34,596 nucleotides of DNA from NCBI GenBank assembly GCA_028684915.1, contig JAQUEZ010000057.1, positions 1 through 34,596 on the forward strand. Direction: 5' to 3'. Shown here in pieces: positions 16,458 through 25,319 of the stretch. A program made the translations under genes and the position numbers. Position 1 is the first letter of the stretch. Every line of letters begins with the position of its first letter. Under the pieces are notes generated by a model. The model was not told the origin of the DNA. It did no database searches and saw only the letters and a list, made by a program, of their open reading frames with translations. The DNA comes from Desulfobulbus sp. (GTDB lineage Bacteria > Desulfobacterota > Desulfobulbia > Desulfobulbales > Desulfobulbaceae).

Positions 16458-18158
16458 ATGGCCCAAAAAATCACCATTGATCCTGTCACCAGAATTGAGG
16501 GGCATCTACGTATAGATTGCGAAGTCGACAATGGCAAGGTCACCAATGCCTGGTCATCCGGGCAGATGTGGCGCGGCATTGAAATCATTCTCAAAGGGCG
16601 TGACCCGCGCGATGCCTGGGCCTATACCCAGCGTATCTGCGGCGTCTGCACCACGGTGCATGCCATGGCCTCGGTGCGAGCGGTGGAAGATGCCCTCCAG
16701 TTGGAGATCCCGACCAACGCCCACTTTATTCGCAACCTGGTTGTCGGTGGCCACGGTATCCACGACCACATGGTCCACTTTTATCAACTCTGCGCTTTGG
16801 ACTGGGTGGACATCGTCTCTGCCACCACTGCCGATCCAGTGGCCACTGCCAAATTAGGCCAAACACTCTCGGACTGGAAAGGCAACAGCGTCCAGGAGAT
16901 CACCGCAGTCCGGGACCGGTTGAAGAAATTCATCGCCAGCGGCCAGCTAGGTATTTTTGCCAGCGGTTACTGGGGCCACCCGGCGATGAAACTGACGCCC
17001 GAAGTCAATCTTCTCGCAGCAACCCATTACCTGCAGGCCCTGGAATACCAACGAAAGATCAACACAGTCGTCGCCATCCTCGGCAGCAAGACCCCGCACA
17101 TCCAGAACCTGGCCGTGGGCGGCGTGACCAATCCGATCAACCCTGACAGCCCGGCCAACCTGACCATTGAAAAGCTGTTCCACATCAAGACCCTAATCGA
17201 GGAAGTTGGCGACTTCATCAACCAGGCCATGCTCACCGATGTTGCGGCCATCGGCGCCTATTATGCCGACTGGACCCAATACGGCGCGGGCGTACTCAAC
17301 TACCTCTCCGTGCCCGATATGCCCATGGACAGCAAGGGCACCACCTATGCCTTGCCCGGCGGTTATATCCCAGCTGGCGATATTTCCAAGTTTTCCCCGA
17401 TCAAGAGCCAGCGTGACAAGGTGCTCTACGACTCGATCAAGGAATCGATCAAGCACTCCTGGTACAACGGCAACTGGGACCGCTCGCCCTACGAGGAGGA
17501 TACGGTACCCAAGTACACCGGCTTTGAATACGACAACAAATATTCCTGGGTCAAATCCCCAACCTTCATGGGACAACCAGCCCAGGTCGGCCCTTTGCCC
17601 CATGTGGTTGCCATGTACCTCTCCGGCCATGCGGTCACCAAGAAGCTGGTCGACCAGACCCTGGCCAGCGTCTCTTCCCTGGCCGGAGCCACGGTAGGTA
17701 TCGACGCCCTCCATTCTACTATAGGCCGGATCGCTGCCCGGGTGATCCGTTGCGCGGTCCTCCACGACGCGATGAAAGGTCAATGGCAGGCGCTGATCGA
17801 CAATATCGGCAAGGGGGATTACGACACCTTCAACGCCCCGGTCTTCCCGCGCGGAGAACAACGTGGCACCGGGTTCCATGAGGCACCCCGCGGCACGCTC
17901 TCCCACTGGATAGTGATCGAAAACGGCAAAATCAAGAATTACCAGGCAGTTGTGCCTTCAACCTGGAACGCCGGCCCTCGAAACAGCCAGGACGCCCTTG
18001 GCCCCTACGAGGCTTCTCTGGTAGGCAATCCGGTCGCTGATGCGGAACTGCCGCTGGAAGTGTTACGTACAATCCACTCTTTTGATCCTTGCCTGGCCTG
18101 CGCTATCCATCTCGTGGACGGGAAAAAGACCCCGATCAGCAAGGTGAAAGTTCTATGA
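16458..18158 (+). CDS. hybC: [NiFe] hydrogenase, large (catalytic) subunit
   Basis: This 566-residue subunit binds the Ni-Fe(CN)2CO site through the L1 motif RICGVC (C61, C64) and the L2 motif DPCLACAIH (C545, C548, H551). A 15-residue C-terminal extension after H551 is removed by the protease HybD once nickel is inserted. There is no signal peptide; it is exported with HybO by the Tat pathway. The ATG follows AAAGGAG. Its stop overlaps hybD (ATGA). The order hybO-A-C-D-B differs from the E. coli order O-A-B-C-D. Confidence 0.97.
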   Translation: MAQKITIDPVTRIEGHLRIDCEVDNGKVTNAWSSGQMWRGIEIILKGRDPRDAWAYTQRICGVCTTVHAMASVRAVEDALQLEIPTNAHFIRNLVVGGHGIHDHMVHFYQLCALDWVDIVSATTADPVATAKLGQTLSDWKGNSVQEITAVRDRLKKFIASGQLGIFASGYWGHPAMKLTPEVNLLAATHYLQALEYQRKINTVVAILGSKTPHIQNLAVGGVTNPINPDSPANLTIEKLFHIKTLIEEVGDFINQAMLTDVAAIGAYYADWTQYGAGVLNYLSVPDMPMDSKGTTYALPGGYIPAGDISKFSPIKSQRDKVLYDSIKESIKHSWYNGNWDRSPYEEDTVPKYTGFEYDNKYSWVKSPTFMGQPAQVGPLPHVVAMYLSGHAVTKKLVDQTLASVSSLAGATVGIDALHSTIGRIAARVIRCAVLHDAMKGQWQALIDNIGKGDYDTFNAPVFPRGEQRGTGFHEAPRGTLSHWIVIENGKIKNYQAVVPSTWNAGPRNSQDALGPYEASLVGNPVADAELPLEVLRTIHSFDPCLACAIHLVDGKKTPISKVKVL

Positions 18159-18664
18159 GCCGCAAAGAGGCAAAGGCATTGGTGCTGGGTATCGGTAACC
18201 TGCTTATCGGTGATGAGGGGGTGGGCTGCCGGGCAGCCACAGAACTGGCGCGTCGCTACAATCTTCCTGAAAATGTGGAATGTGTGGACGGCGGAACCGC
18301 CGGCTTTGAGTTATTGACTATGATCGACGACAAAGAACATCTCATTCTCATTGATGCTCTGCGCAACGATCAGCAGCCCGGCACCGTGGTCCTGGTGGAG
18401 GGGGAGCATGTGCCCAAGGCCTTTCTCGCCCGAACCACCCCACACCAGCTGGGTATCTGTGACGTGCTTGCTGCCGCCCAGTTGAGCGACACCATGCCCC
18501 AAAGCCTGACACTCTACGGCATAGAACCCAAGCAACTTGATGTCGGAATCGGCCTTTCACCGGAGGTGGAGGCCGGAATGGAAAAAACCATCGGAGCAGT
18601 GGTGCAACAACTCCGTCACTTTGGCTATGAGGTGAAACCCAATGGAATCCAATCCGAATATTAA
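18155..18664 (+). CDS. hybD: Hydrogenase maturation endopeptidase
   Basis: This 169-residue protease removes the C-terminal tail of the large subunit. GIGNLLIGDEGVG contains E21; D67 (in ILIDAL) and H97 (in TTPHQLG) complete the nickel-sensing metal site known from E. coli HybD (E16, D62, H93). I chose the ATG at 18155, which overlaps the hybC stop by 4 bp; an earlier start at 18089 would lie within hybC. It overlaps hybB by 23 bp. Confidence 0.94.
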   Translation: MSRKEAKALVLGIGNLLIGDEGVGCRAATELARRYNLPENVECVDGGTAGFELLTMIDDKEHLILIDALRNDQQPGTVVLVEGEHVPKAFLARTTPHQLGICDVLAAAQLSDTMPQSLTLYGIEPKQLDVGIGLSPEVEAGMEKTIGAVVQQLRHFGYEVKPNGIQSEY

Positions 18665-19766
18665 AACCTGGACGCCAGCGACCATCGCCATGGTGGTGCT
18701 GATCATCCTCGGAAGTGCGGTTGCCCTGTATCGTATGCTGTTTGGTCTGGGCGCAGCCACCAACATGAACGACGGCTATCCCTGGGGCTTCTGGTTGGGC
18801 CTGGATGTTCTTGGCGGCGTCGCCATGGCCGCAGGCGGTTTTATAATTGCCTGCGCCGTTTATCTCTTTAACTGGAAAAAATACCGGCCCATTGTCAGAC
18901 CTGCCATACTCACCGCCTTTCTCGGTTACCTGATGGCGGTGGTCGCAATCTTCCTCGACATCGGCCATCCCTTCCGCCTGCCGCACCCGATGTTCATGTG
19001 GCAGTACCACTCGGTCATGTGGGTTGTGGCCATGCATGTTGTTTTTTACACCACCACCCTGGCGTTGGAATTCAGCCCGATGCTCCTTGAACGGTTGGGC
19101 TGGGAAAAAGCGCGCAAAGCCGTGGGCAAAATCATGGTGGGCGCGGTAATCTTCGGCGTGATGCTCTCCACCCTGCATCAGTCTTCCCTGGGTGCAGTGT
19201 TTTTGATTGCCCCCGAAAAGATGTCGCCTCTCTGGTGGGACACCAAACTCCCCTTCCACTTCCTGGTCTCCGCCGTGGCCATGGGGCTTTCTATGGTCAG
19301 CTTTGAAACCATGCTCAGCGCCAAGTTTCTCGGCCACAAGGTCGACAAGGAGATCTTCTACGGCTTGGCCCGTGGGGTGCTGATCGTCCTCAGTTTTTAC
19401 CTGCTGCTTAAGCTCTACCAGCTCTTTGCCGTGGCCAGCCCTGCAATGGCGCTCAGCGGATCGGTGGAGGGAAATATGTATCTGCTGGAGATGCTGATCG
19501 GTGTTCTTTTACCCATCGGTATTTTGAGTATGAAAAAATACCGTACCAACATCAACATGATTTTTTCCGTCAATATGCTCGTCATCGCCGGGGTCATGTT
19601 GAACCGGATGAATGTATGCCTGTTTTCCATGGAGAGTTATAACACCTGGCACGGGGCGTCCTACTCGCCGTCGTGGAAGGAGTTTTTGGTGTCGCTCGGC
19701 ATCATCGCTCTTGGGGTATTCCTCTACAAGATGTCGGCCAAACACCTGCCGCTGTTTTCGCACTGA
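18642..19766 (+). CDS. hybB: Hydrogenase membrane subunit, NrfD/PsrC family
   Basis: This 374-residue integral membrane protein with about ten hydrophobic segments starts at about residue 13. It belongs to the NrfD family and would take electrons from HybA and pass them to the menaquinone pool. Family features include DGYPWGFWLGLDVLGGVAMA, DIGHPFRLPHP and STLHQSSLGA. The ATG lies inside the end of hybD, so translation is coupled. Confidence 0.93.
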   Translation: MESNPNIKTWTPATIAMVVLIILGSAVALYRMLFGLGAATNMNDGYPWGFWLGLDVLGGVAMAAGGFIIACAVYLFNWKKYRPIVRPAILTAFLGYLMAVVAIFLDIGHPFRLPHPMFMWQYHSVMWVVAMHVVFYTTTLALEFSPMLLERLGWEKARKAVGKIMVGAVIFGVMLSTLHQSSLGAVFLIAPEKMSPLWWDTKLPFHFLVSAVAMGLSMVSFETMLSAKFLGHKVDKEIFYGLARGVLIVLSFYLLLKLYQLFAVASPAMALSGSVEGNMYLLEMLIGVLLPIGILSMKKYRTNINMIFSVNMLVIAGVMLNRMNVCLFSMESYNTWHGASYSPSWKEFLVSLGIIALGVFLYKMSAKHLPLFSH

Positions 19767-19790
19767 GGAACGACTGAGGAGGAATGCGCG

Positions 19791-20108
19791 ATGCTGAGGA
19801 TGAGACGATCAGTTCAGGCAGGGATACTCACTTTTCCCGGGCTGTTGCTGCTGGTTCTCGCTCTGAACGGAACCAGCCGGGCTGAAGAAGAGTGCGGACC
19901 ACAGGTGCAGAACAAATGCAGCACCTGCCATTTTGTCACCCACATCTGCCCGCGGATTGAACGAGGCAAAGGCAGCCTGTACTGGAAAAGAATCATCGAC
20001 AACATGATGGCAGACGGCATGGTCGCCACCGACCTGGAACAGGAACAGCTGACCCGGTGTCTGGCCTCCCCGGATGCCAAGGTGAAGGCGCTTTGCCCTA
20101 AACCTTAG
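19791..20108 (+). CDS. Small periplasmic monoheme c-type cytochrome
   Basis: This 105-residue protein starts with a signal peptide ending TSRAEE (about residue 31), followed by one heme-attachment motif CSTCH (C43, C46, H47). Methionines at 72, 73 and 77 are candidate sixth ligands. C35, C53, C90 and C102 are extra cysteines. It closes the hydrogenase operon (24 bp after hybB, ribosome-binding site GAGGAGG), so an electron-transfer role with the hydrogenase is likely. E. coli hyb has no such gene. Confidence 0.85.
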   Translation: MLRMRRSVQAGILTFPGLLLLVLALNGTSRAEEECGPQVQNKCSTCHFVTHICPRIERGKGSLYWKRIIDNMMADGMVATDLEQEQLTRCLASPDAKVKALCPKP

Positions 20109-20137
20109 CCAAGAAGAGCTTCAGCCACGCCATTGGA

Positions 20138-20168
20138 GGAGAGCGATATATATCGCTCTCCTTTTTTT
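20138..20168 (+). terminator. Strong intrinsic terminator of the hydrogenase operon
   Basis: A perfect 24-nt palindrome (20138-20161; GGAGAGCGATAT and its complement) is followed by seven T. It lies about 30 bp after the cytochrome gene. Confidence 0.93.
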
Positions 20169-20274
20169 ATTGGCCAAGCGCGCGGCACAACTTTTGCTTA
20201 GGGGCCGACTAAAAAGAAGAACCGATCCCCGCAGAAATCTTGACAACTGCCCTGATTTTCTCCACTATGAGAAA

Positions 20275-21252
20275 ATGAAAAAGACTGAGAAAACAATAGA
20301 TAATCCGATCATCGTCGTTGATGACAACCCGGTGGTTGTCAAACTTTTAGAATCGATGCTGGTTCGTGAAGGCTACGCGGTCCTGACTGCGGCCAGTGGA
20401 CAGGAGTTGCTTGATCTGCTCGAAACCACGGCGGCGGACCTGATCCTCCTGGATATCGATATGCCCGGAATGTCCGGACTTGAAACCTGTAAACGGATCA
20501 AGGCCAATCCGCATACGAAAGAAATTCCGGTCCTCTTTGTCACTGCCAGCAACGACAAAGAACATATCATCGGCGGCTTTACTGCAGGAGCCCAGGATTA
20601 CATCATCAAGCCCTCAACTAAAGAGGAACTGCTGGCCCGGGTTCGCACCCATCTTGCCCTGCACAAGGCGCAGCAGGCCCTCAGGGTCAGCCAGGAAAAA
20701 TACAGGAACCTCTCTTACATCGATGACCTTACCGGTCTCTACAACACCCGCTATCTCTACCGAGCCCTGCAGCACCAGCTCAACGAACATCCGCAGCAAC
20801 CACTGACCATCGTGTTTATGGATATCGATAAATTCAAACAGGTGGTGGATACCTACGGCCATCTCAATGGCAGCCGGGCCATTGCCGAGCTGGCTGCAGT
20901 CATCAAGCCGCTCCTACCGGAGGGTTGCTTTGGGGTGAGTTACGGCGGAGACGAGTTTGTCGCTGTTCTGACCGGGCATGATAGCCAGGCCGGGGCTCAG
21001 CGAGCGGAACAAATACGAGCTGCCATTGCCGACAATCGGTTTCTCACCGAGCAGCAATTGGAGCTAAGGATCACGGTGAGTTGCGGCACTGCCTCATATC
21101 CAGAGGATGCCGAGACCATGGTCGACCTGCTCGGCAACGCCGACCATGCGCTGTTTGAAACCAAACGCCGTGGAAAAAACGGTGTGGTCACCTATACGGA
21201 ATTACTCAGCGCCCCGAAGACAGACGATTTTCTTCCTATCGATCAGAGCTGA
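20275..21252 (+). CDS. Rec-GGDEF response regulator, candidate Hypr (cGAMP-forming) cyclase
   Basis: This 325-residue protein has a receiver domain (D16, D17, phospho-acceptor D60, T90, K112) and a GGDEF domain starting DDLTGLYNTRYL, with intact GGDEF at 224-228 and metal-binding D183. The two guanine-contacting positions of PleD are changed: Asn335 is V191 and Asp344 is S200 (in VVDTYGHLNGS). Ser at the second position is the known mark of Hypr GGDEF enzymes such as Geobacter GacA, which is also Rec-GGDEF and makes 3',3'-cGAMP. The inhibitory RxxD site is absent. I start at the ATG at 20275; the longer frame from 20170 overlaps the terminator region. Confidence 0.85.
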   Translation: MKKTEKTIDNPIIVVDDNPVVVKLLESMLVREGYAVLTAASGQELLDLLETTAADLILLDIDMPGMSGLETCKRIKANPHTKEIPVLFVTASNDKEHIIGGFTAGAQDYIIKPSTKEELLARVRTHLALHKAQQALRVSQEKYRNLSYIDDLTGLYNTRYLYRALQHQLNEHPQQPLTIVFMDIDKFKQVVDTYGHLNGSRAIAELAAVIKPLLPEGCFGVSYGGDEFVAVLTGHDSQAGAQRAEQIRAAIADNRFLTEQQLELRITVSCGTASYPEDAETMVDLLGNADHALFETKRRGKNGVVTYTELLSAPKTDDFLPIDQS

Positions 21253-21267
21253 TTAACGAAACAAACA

Positions 21268-22128
21268 TCACTTTTTCCCTTTTTTGCCCTTCTGCTTGGC
21301 TTTTTTCTCTTTGTTCTTATTTTTATTTTCCTCTTTAGGCGTAACCGCAGCCTGCCGCTCGTCGTCATCCTCCTGATTAAACTCGCTAAACCAGGCTATA
21401 TAGGAATGGGCATCTGCTGGCATGCGGGCGTTCACCCACGTCTTTAACGAAGCCATGGCCTCTTCCAGGCTGCGACCATTGGCCTCCTCTATCTGGTCCA
21501 GAGTAATAAAGCCCTCAGGGATGATCTCTTTTGCGTGGGCACTGCGGATAACCTCCATGCATTCTCCCGGATGGATATCGCACAGGGTTGCTGCCAGATT
21601 CCCCCAAAAATAGGATTCCTTCGCCGCCTCTTCACCGGTAAATAAGCCCCGTAAAAAGCCGACAACCTCGTCCCGGCGCATAGGATCAAAAGCCACCATA
21701 TAAGAAAGGGCTTCCATGGCCGCGCAGCGCACAAACTGATCGATTTCGCGATTAAGGACCAATCCTTTGATCGGCTCCAAGGAATCACCGCAGGTGCGGG
21801 ACAACAGGGTGGGCAGCGTCTCGGTGGTCATATCGCCCCAGAGATCGACCAACTGTTCATCGGCAATGGAAAAGGCGCGGATAAACAGCTCATGGGCGGC
21901 AGGCTCACGGAATTCGGAGAGGAGCAACGCCGCATACACATGGGCATTGCGCATTTCCAAGCAATATACCAGGGGGTTGTCCCCGACATCCTGAATTACC
22001 TGCAAAAGCGAAGGCGTGATTTCTTCCTGGAGTTTCAGCGCCTGTTCCACCTCCTCGCGGAGATAGGTATCGCTGAGATCGTCAAATTTGGCCAGAAGGT
22101 TTTGGATATTGGGAGTAGTCATCAGCAC
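21268..22128 (-). CDS. DUF1186-family helical-repeat protein with lysine-rich tail
   Basis: This 286-residue protein resembles DUF1186. The region SLEPIKGLVLNREIDQFVRCAAMEALSYMVA is a HEAT-like helix pair typical of the family, and DIHPGECMEVIRSAHAKEII continues it. Other members often end with a SEC-C zinc motif; here the end (about 263-286) is instead a tail composed almost only of Lys, Glu, Asn and Gly. Function unknown. Its end faces the Rec-GGDEF gene with only 15 bp between stops. The start at 22128 could also be the next Met (MTTPN, 22122). Confidence 0.7.
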   Translation of the reverse strand: MLMTTPNIQNLLAKFDDLSDTYLREEVEQALKLQEEITPSLLQVIQDVGDNPLVYCLEMRNAHVYAALLLSEFREPAAHELFIRAFSIADEQLVDLWGDMTTETLPTLLSRTCGDSLEPIKGLVLNREIDQFVRCAAMEALSYMVAFDPMRRDEVVGFLRGLFTGEEAAKESYFWGNLAATLCDIHPGECMEVIRSAHAKEIIPEGFITLDQIEEANGRSLEEAMASLKTWVNARMPADAHSYIAWFSEFNQEDDDERQAAVTPKEENKNKNKEKKAKQKGKKGKK

Positions 22129-22222
22129 ACCTTGGGCGGTAGGGAAAAAGGGGAAAGTTGCGGCACTCTATATGCTTTTCCCCCTCCAGTCAACCATGGC
22201 GGCACCATGAAGCGCGGGTAAG

Positions 22223-22888
22223 TCAGCGGTGGTTTTGCAACAGATGGATACCTGTCGGGGTGTTGACAGCCTCAAGCCCCAGGGGCCCAAACAGTTGAAA
22301 AATGGGGCGACCGAAATAGAACAGTTCCCTGCCAAGCGACAACGCAAACTCGGCCGTGATCCGACCACGAAAATTGAGATCACAGCAAACAAGTGCTTCC
22401 AACTCAGCAAGTTGCTCCGCAGGCATTTTCCCCGCACACAGGCAATCGCGGATGGCCTGCAAATCGGGACAGGGACACAGGCCCTCATACTCGCGCACCA
22501 GGGGCAACAGAGGGTCGTCGGCCGCAATACAGTCAAACCGACTAAGGAGATCTTTACCGGCAAGAGCTAAAAGCGGCGTGGTATCGGTACAGTTGAGCAG
22601 TCCGCAAGCCATGGGCCGGTGGGTATAACGACGGCACCCTTTATCCGCCTCATCATAAAAAGCACAACACCAGGACCCGTGTTTGCCGGTGAGCTTTAAA
22701 AATTCACTGACCACCGGTTCCGGTTCCCCCCTTAAGGGTTGCACCGCCAACTCTCCCCGACGGACCGTGATCAGATCCTCCGGCTGAAGATGTCCGCCGT
22801 GAAGCAGGGCCAGATCCGGCCCGTGAAGCGCTGGCCCGCCCTGCATACAACAGGCCCCGCAACGACGGCACTGCCCGGCCTCACTCAC
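22223..22888 (-). CDS. YkgJ-family cysteine cluster protein
   Basis: This 221-residue protein begins with a metal-binding cluster CRRCGACC (C7, C10, C13, C14) and continues with KHGSWCCAFYDEADKGC, RPMACGLLNC and further cysteines (CPCPDL, CLCAG). This matches the YkgJ/UPF0153 family, which is thought to bind zinc or an Fe-S cluster and has no firm function. I start at the GTG at 22886-22888 because it overlaps the stop of the MOSC gene (GTGA); the longer frame from 23011 lies within that gene. Confidence 0.8.
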   Translation of the reverse strand: MSEAGQCRRCGACCMQGGPALHGPDLALLHGGHLQPEDLITVRRGELAVQPLRGEPEPVVSEFLKLTGKHGSWCCAFYDEADKGCRRYTHRPMACGLLNCTDTTPLLALAGKDLLSRFDCIAADDPLLPLVREYEGLCPCPDLQAIRDCLCAGKMPAEQLAELEALVCCDLNFRGRITAEFALSLGRELFYFGRPIFQLFGPLGLEAVNTPTGIHLLQNHR

Positions 22889-23316
22889 GAAAGCACATCC
22901 AGGCTGTCTCCGCGACGGAGGGTACCAGGAACGATAACCTTGGTAAAGATGCCCTCGCGTGGCATGATGCAATCCCCCACCTGTTTGAAAATGGCACAAC
23001 CGTGATGACATTTTTTGCCGATTTGGGTCACTTCCAGCACCACCTCACCGCTTCCAAGCCGAGTACCGATGGGCAGGCTTGCGAGTTCGAGCCCCTCGGT
23101 AGTGATGTTCTCGGCAAAGGCGCCAGGATCAAGCTCCAAGCCCTTGTTACGCATAAAGTCGATTGATTCCTCAGCGAGCAAGCTCACCTGCCGATGCCAA
23201 TCACCGGCATGAGCATCACCAACGATGCCATGATCGACTTTGAACTCGACCTGCTCCACCGGTTCCTTGTTGACGCCCTTGTCCTTACTGATGTTCAGCG
23301 ATACGATTGTGCCCAT
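22885..23316 (-). CDS. MOSC-domain protein
   Basis: This 143-residue stand-alone MOSC domain carries VDHGIVGDAHAGDWHRQVSL, FAENITTEGLEL and the Cys-bearing QIGKKCHHGCAIF. MOSC proteins handle sulfur bound to the molybdenum cofactor or transfer it from a persulfide. It follows cysK by 81 bp in the same direction and overlaps the next gene by 4 bp, so sulfur handling fits the context. Confidence 0.88.
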   Translation of the reverse strand: MGTIVSLNISKDKGVNKEPVEQVEFKVDHGIVGDAHAGDWHRQVSLLAEESIDFMRNKGLELDPGAFAENITTEGLELASLPIGTRLGSGEVVLEVTQIGKKCHHGCAIFKQVGDCIMPREGIFTKVIVPGTLRRGDSLDVLS

Positions 23317-23397
23317 ACGTTCCTTTTAACAAGCTCATGTTCTCAACAGTTACCCAAAACTTGGCTTCTTTCCCAGGGTCAACAGTGTCCAATGCCC

Positions 23398-24318
23398 CTA
23401 TGCCATCAAATCCGTACTCAGATAGCGCTCACCAGTATCAGGCAGGATAAACACGATCCGTTTGCCCAGATACTCCGGCCGCGCTGCCAGTTGCAACGCT
23501 CCAGCCAATGCTGCCCCACCAGAAATACCGCAAAGGATTCCCTCGCGCCGGGCCAGAATCCGGGCTTGCTGAATGGCCTCTTCATTGGCCACAGTGAGGA
23601 TTTCATCAATGACGCCTCGATCAACATTACCGGGGACAAAACCCGCACCGATCCCCTGGATCTTGTGCGGCCCCGGATTGCCGCCGGAAAGCACCGGCGA
23701 GGCGGCCGGTTCCACCGCCACCACCCGAATTGTTGCATCCTGCGATTTGAGATACCGCCCCACACCGCTGATCGTTCCGCCAGTGCCGACACCGGCGACA
23801 AAGGCGTCAATCCGCGCTTCAACCTGCTGCCAGATCTCAGGTCCGGTGGTGTGCTGGTGTATGGCCGGATTGGCGGGGTTGTTAAACTGATCAGGCATCC
23901 AGGAACCCGGTGTTGCCGCCTGCAAGGCCGTGGCTCTGGCCACAGCCCCCTTCATCCCCTCCGCTGCCGTCGTGAGCACCAGCTCGGCGCCGAGATGAAC
24001 TAAAAGCTTACGCCGTTCGATACTCATACTCTCCGGCATGGTCAGGATCAAACGATACCCACGACTGGCGCAGACAAAGGCCAGGCCTATCCCGGTATTA
24101 CCGCTGGTCGGCTCAATGATGGTGCCGCCCGGCTGTAACAATCCTTTTTTTTCAGCATCATCCACCATGGACACGGCCACCCGATCTTTGATGCTGCCCA
24201 GGGGATTAAAGGATTCCACCTTGGCCAGCAATTCCACCCCGGTTTCACGGCTCAGATTGGCCAGTCGGACCAGGGGGGCCTTGCCCACAGCCCTGGTGAG
24301 ATCATCACAATATTTCAT
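23398..24318 (-). CDS. cysK: Cysteine synthase A (O-acetylserine sulfhydrylase)
   Basis: This PLP enzyme makes cysteine from O-acetylserine and sulfide. The PLP lysine is K44 in GSIKDRVA; the substrate loop is TSGNTG (71-76); the phosphate loop is GTGGTISG. At 306 residues it is of standard length. It overlaps cysE by 4 bp (ATGA), so the two partners of the cysteine synthase complex are translationally coupled. Confidence 0.95.
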   Translation of the reverse strand: MKYCDDLTRAVGKAPLVRLANLSRETGVELLAKVESFNPLGSIKDRVAVSMVDDAEKKGLLQPGGTIIEPTSGNTGIGLAFVCASRGYRLILTMPESMSIERRKLLVHLGAELVLTTAAEGMKGAVARATALQAATPGSWMPDQFNNPANPAIHQHTTGPEIWQQVEARIDAFVAGVGTGGTISGVGRYLKSQDATIRVVAVEPAASPVLSGGNPGPHKIQGIGAGFVPGNVDRGVIDEILTVANEEAIQQARILARREGILCGISGGAALAGALQLAARPEYLGKRIVFILPDTGERYLSTDLMA

Positions 24319-25319
24319 ACGCGTCCCCCCTGTCCGGGACCGATGTAGACCAACTTAGGCGGCTCAAGCATGACCCGGGTGTCCGGGCCCACTGATTCGG
24401 TCAGCCAGACGTTACCACCGATGATTGAACGTGCCCCGACCACGGTCTCACCACCAAGGATCGTGGCATTGGCATAGATAATAACGTCATCCATAATGGT
24501 TGGATGACGCTTAATGTTGCGCAGTCGCGCTCCCGCGTCCTTGGGCAAGGAAAGAGCTCCCAAGGTGACGCCCTGATAGATCCGCACCCGATTGCCGATG
24601 CTGGTGGTGGCGCCGATCACCACACCGGAGCCGTGGTCGATAAAAAAATGTGAGCCGATGGTGGCTCCAGGGTTGATATCAATAGCCGTACGATGATAAG
24701 CGTGTTCGCTCATAATCCGGGGAATGAGCGGAACCTCCAGCTCATGCAGCCGATGGGCCAGACGGTAGATCATAATCGCAAACAGCCCCGGGTAACTGAA
24801 GATGACTTCATCTGAGTTGGCAGCTGCCGGATCGCCGGTCAGGGTGGCTTCAATGTCCGACTCCAACGTGCTGCGGATGTCGGGCAGGGAATCGACCAAG
24901 GCCGAAGCCAGCTCATAACTGCGCTCGTTGCAGAGTGTACAGGCCTGGTTGTGACGAAAGCAATCGTGACGAATGGCCGAGCTGATCTGGCTGGCTAGGT
25001 TCTCGTAAAAGGAACTGAGTTGCTGGCCAAGATGGTACTCGAGATTTTCCGGCCGCAGGATATCGCAGGCAAAAAAACCGGGGAAAAGAATCCGCTGTGC
25101 CTGCTCGACCAGGTCGATCACCGCCTGCTTGGACGGAATCGCTACCGGTTCGATATGACTGGCCCAACGACCACTCTTAAAGCCCTCGGACAAAGCATGC
25201 ACCGCCCCGGGGATGGGATTACGCACCCGATCCGCAGTAATGGATTCGGTTTTGCAACTTCCGGCTAACATTTCTATTTTTCCCATATTGAATACATCCT
25301 GTTCAATAAATCGGCTCAT
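24315..25319 (-). CDS. cysE: Serine O-acetyltransferase (EpsC-type, long N-terminus)
   Basis: This enzyme makes O-acetylserine from serine and acetyl-CoA. The C-terminal left-handed beta-helix is clear: HRTAIDINPGATIGSHFFID, HGSGVVIGATTSIG and GVTLGALS. The N-terminal half is long and helical and contains CFRHNQACTLC, as in the EpsC-type enzymes of anaerobes. At 334 residues it is longer than E. coli CysE (273). The start overlaps the metW stop by 4 bp. Confidence 0.92.
   Translation of the reverse strand: MSRFIEQDVFNMGKIEMLAGSCKTESITADRVRNPIPGAVHALSEGFKSGRWASHIEPVAIPSKQAVIDLVEQAQRILFPGFFACDILRPENLEYHLGQQLSSFYENLASQISSAIRHDCFRHNQACTLCNERSYELASALVDSLPDIRSTLESDIEATLTGDPAAANSDEVIFSYPGLFAIMIYRLAHRLHELEVPLIPRIMSEHAYHRTAIDINPGATIGSHFFIDHGSGVVIGATTSIGNRVRIYQGVTLGALSLPKDAGARLRNIKRHPTIMDDVIIYANATILGGETVVGARSIIGGNVWLTESVGPDTRVMLEPPKLVYIGPGQGGRV

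Noticed and set aside
18348..19337. 329-codon minus-strand frame across hybD and hybB
   Set aside because: His/Gln/Gly-rich antisense product of membrane-protein codons; no ribosome-binding site.
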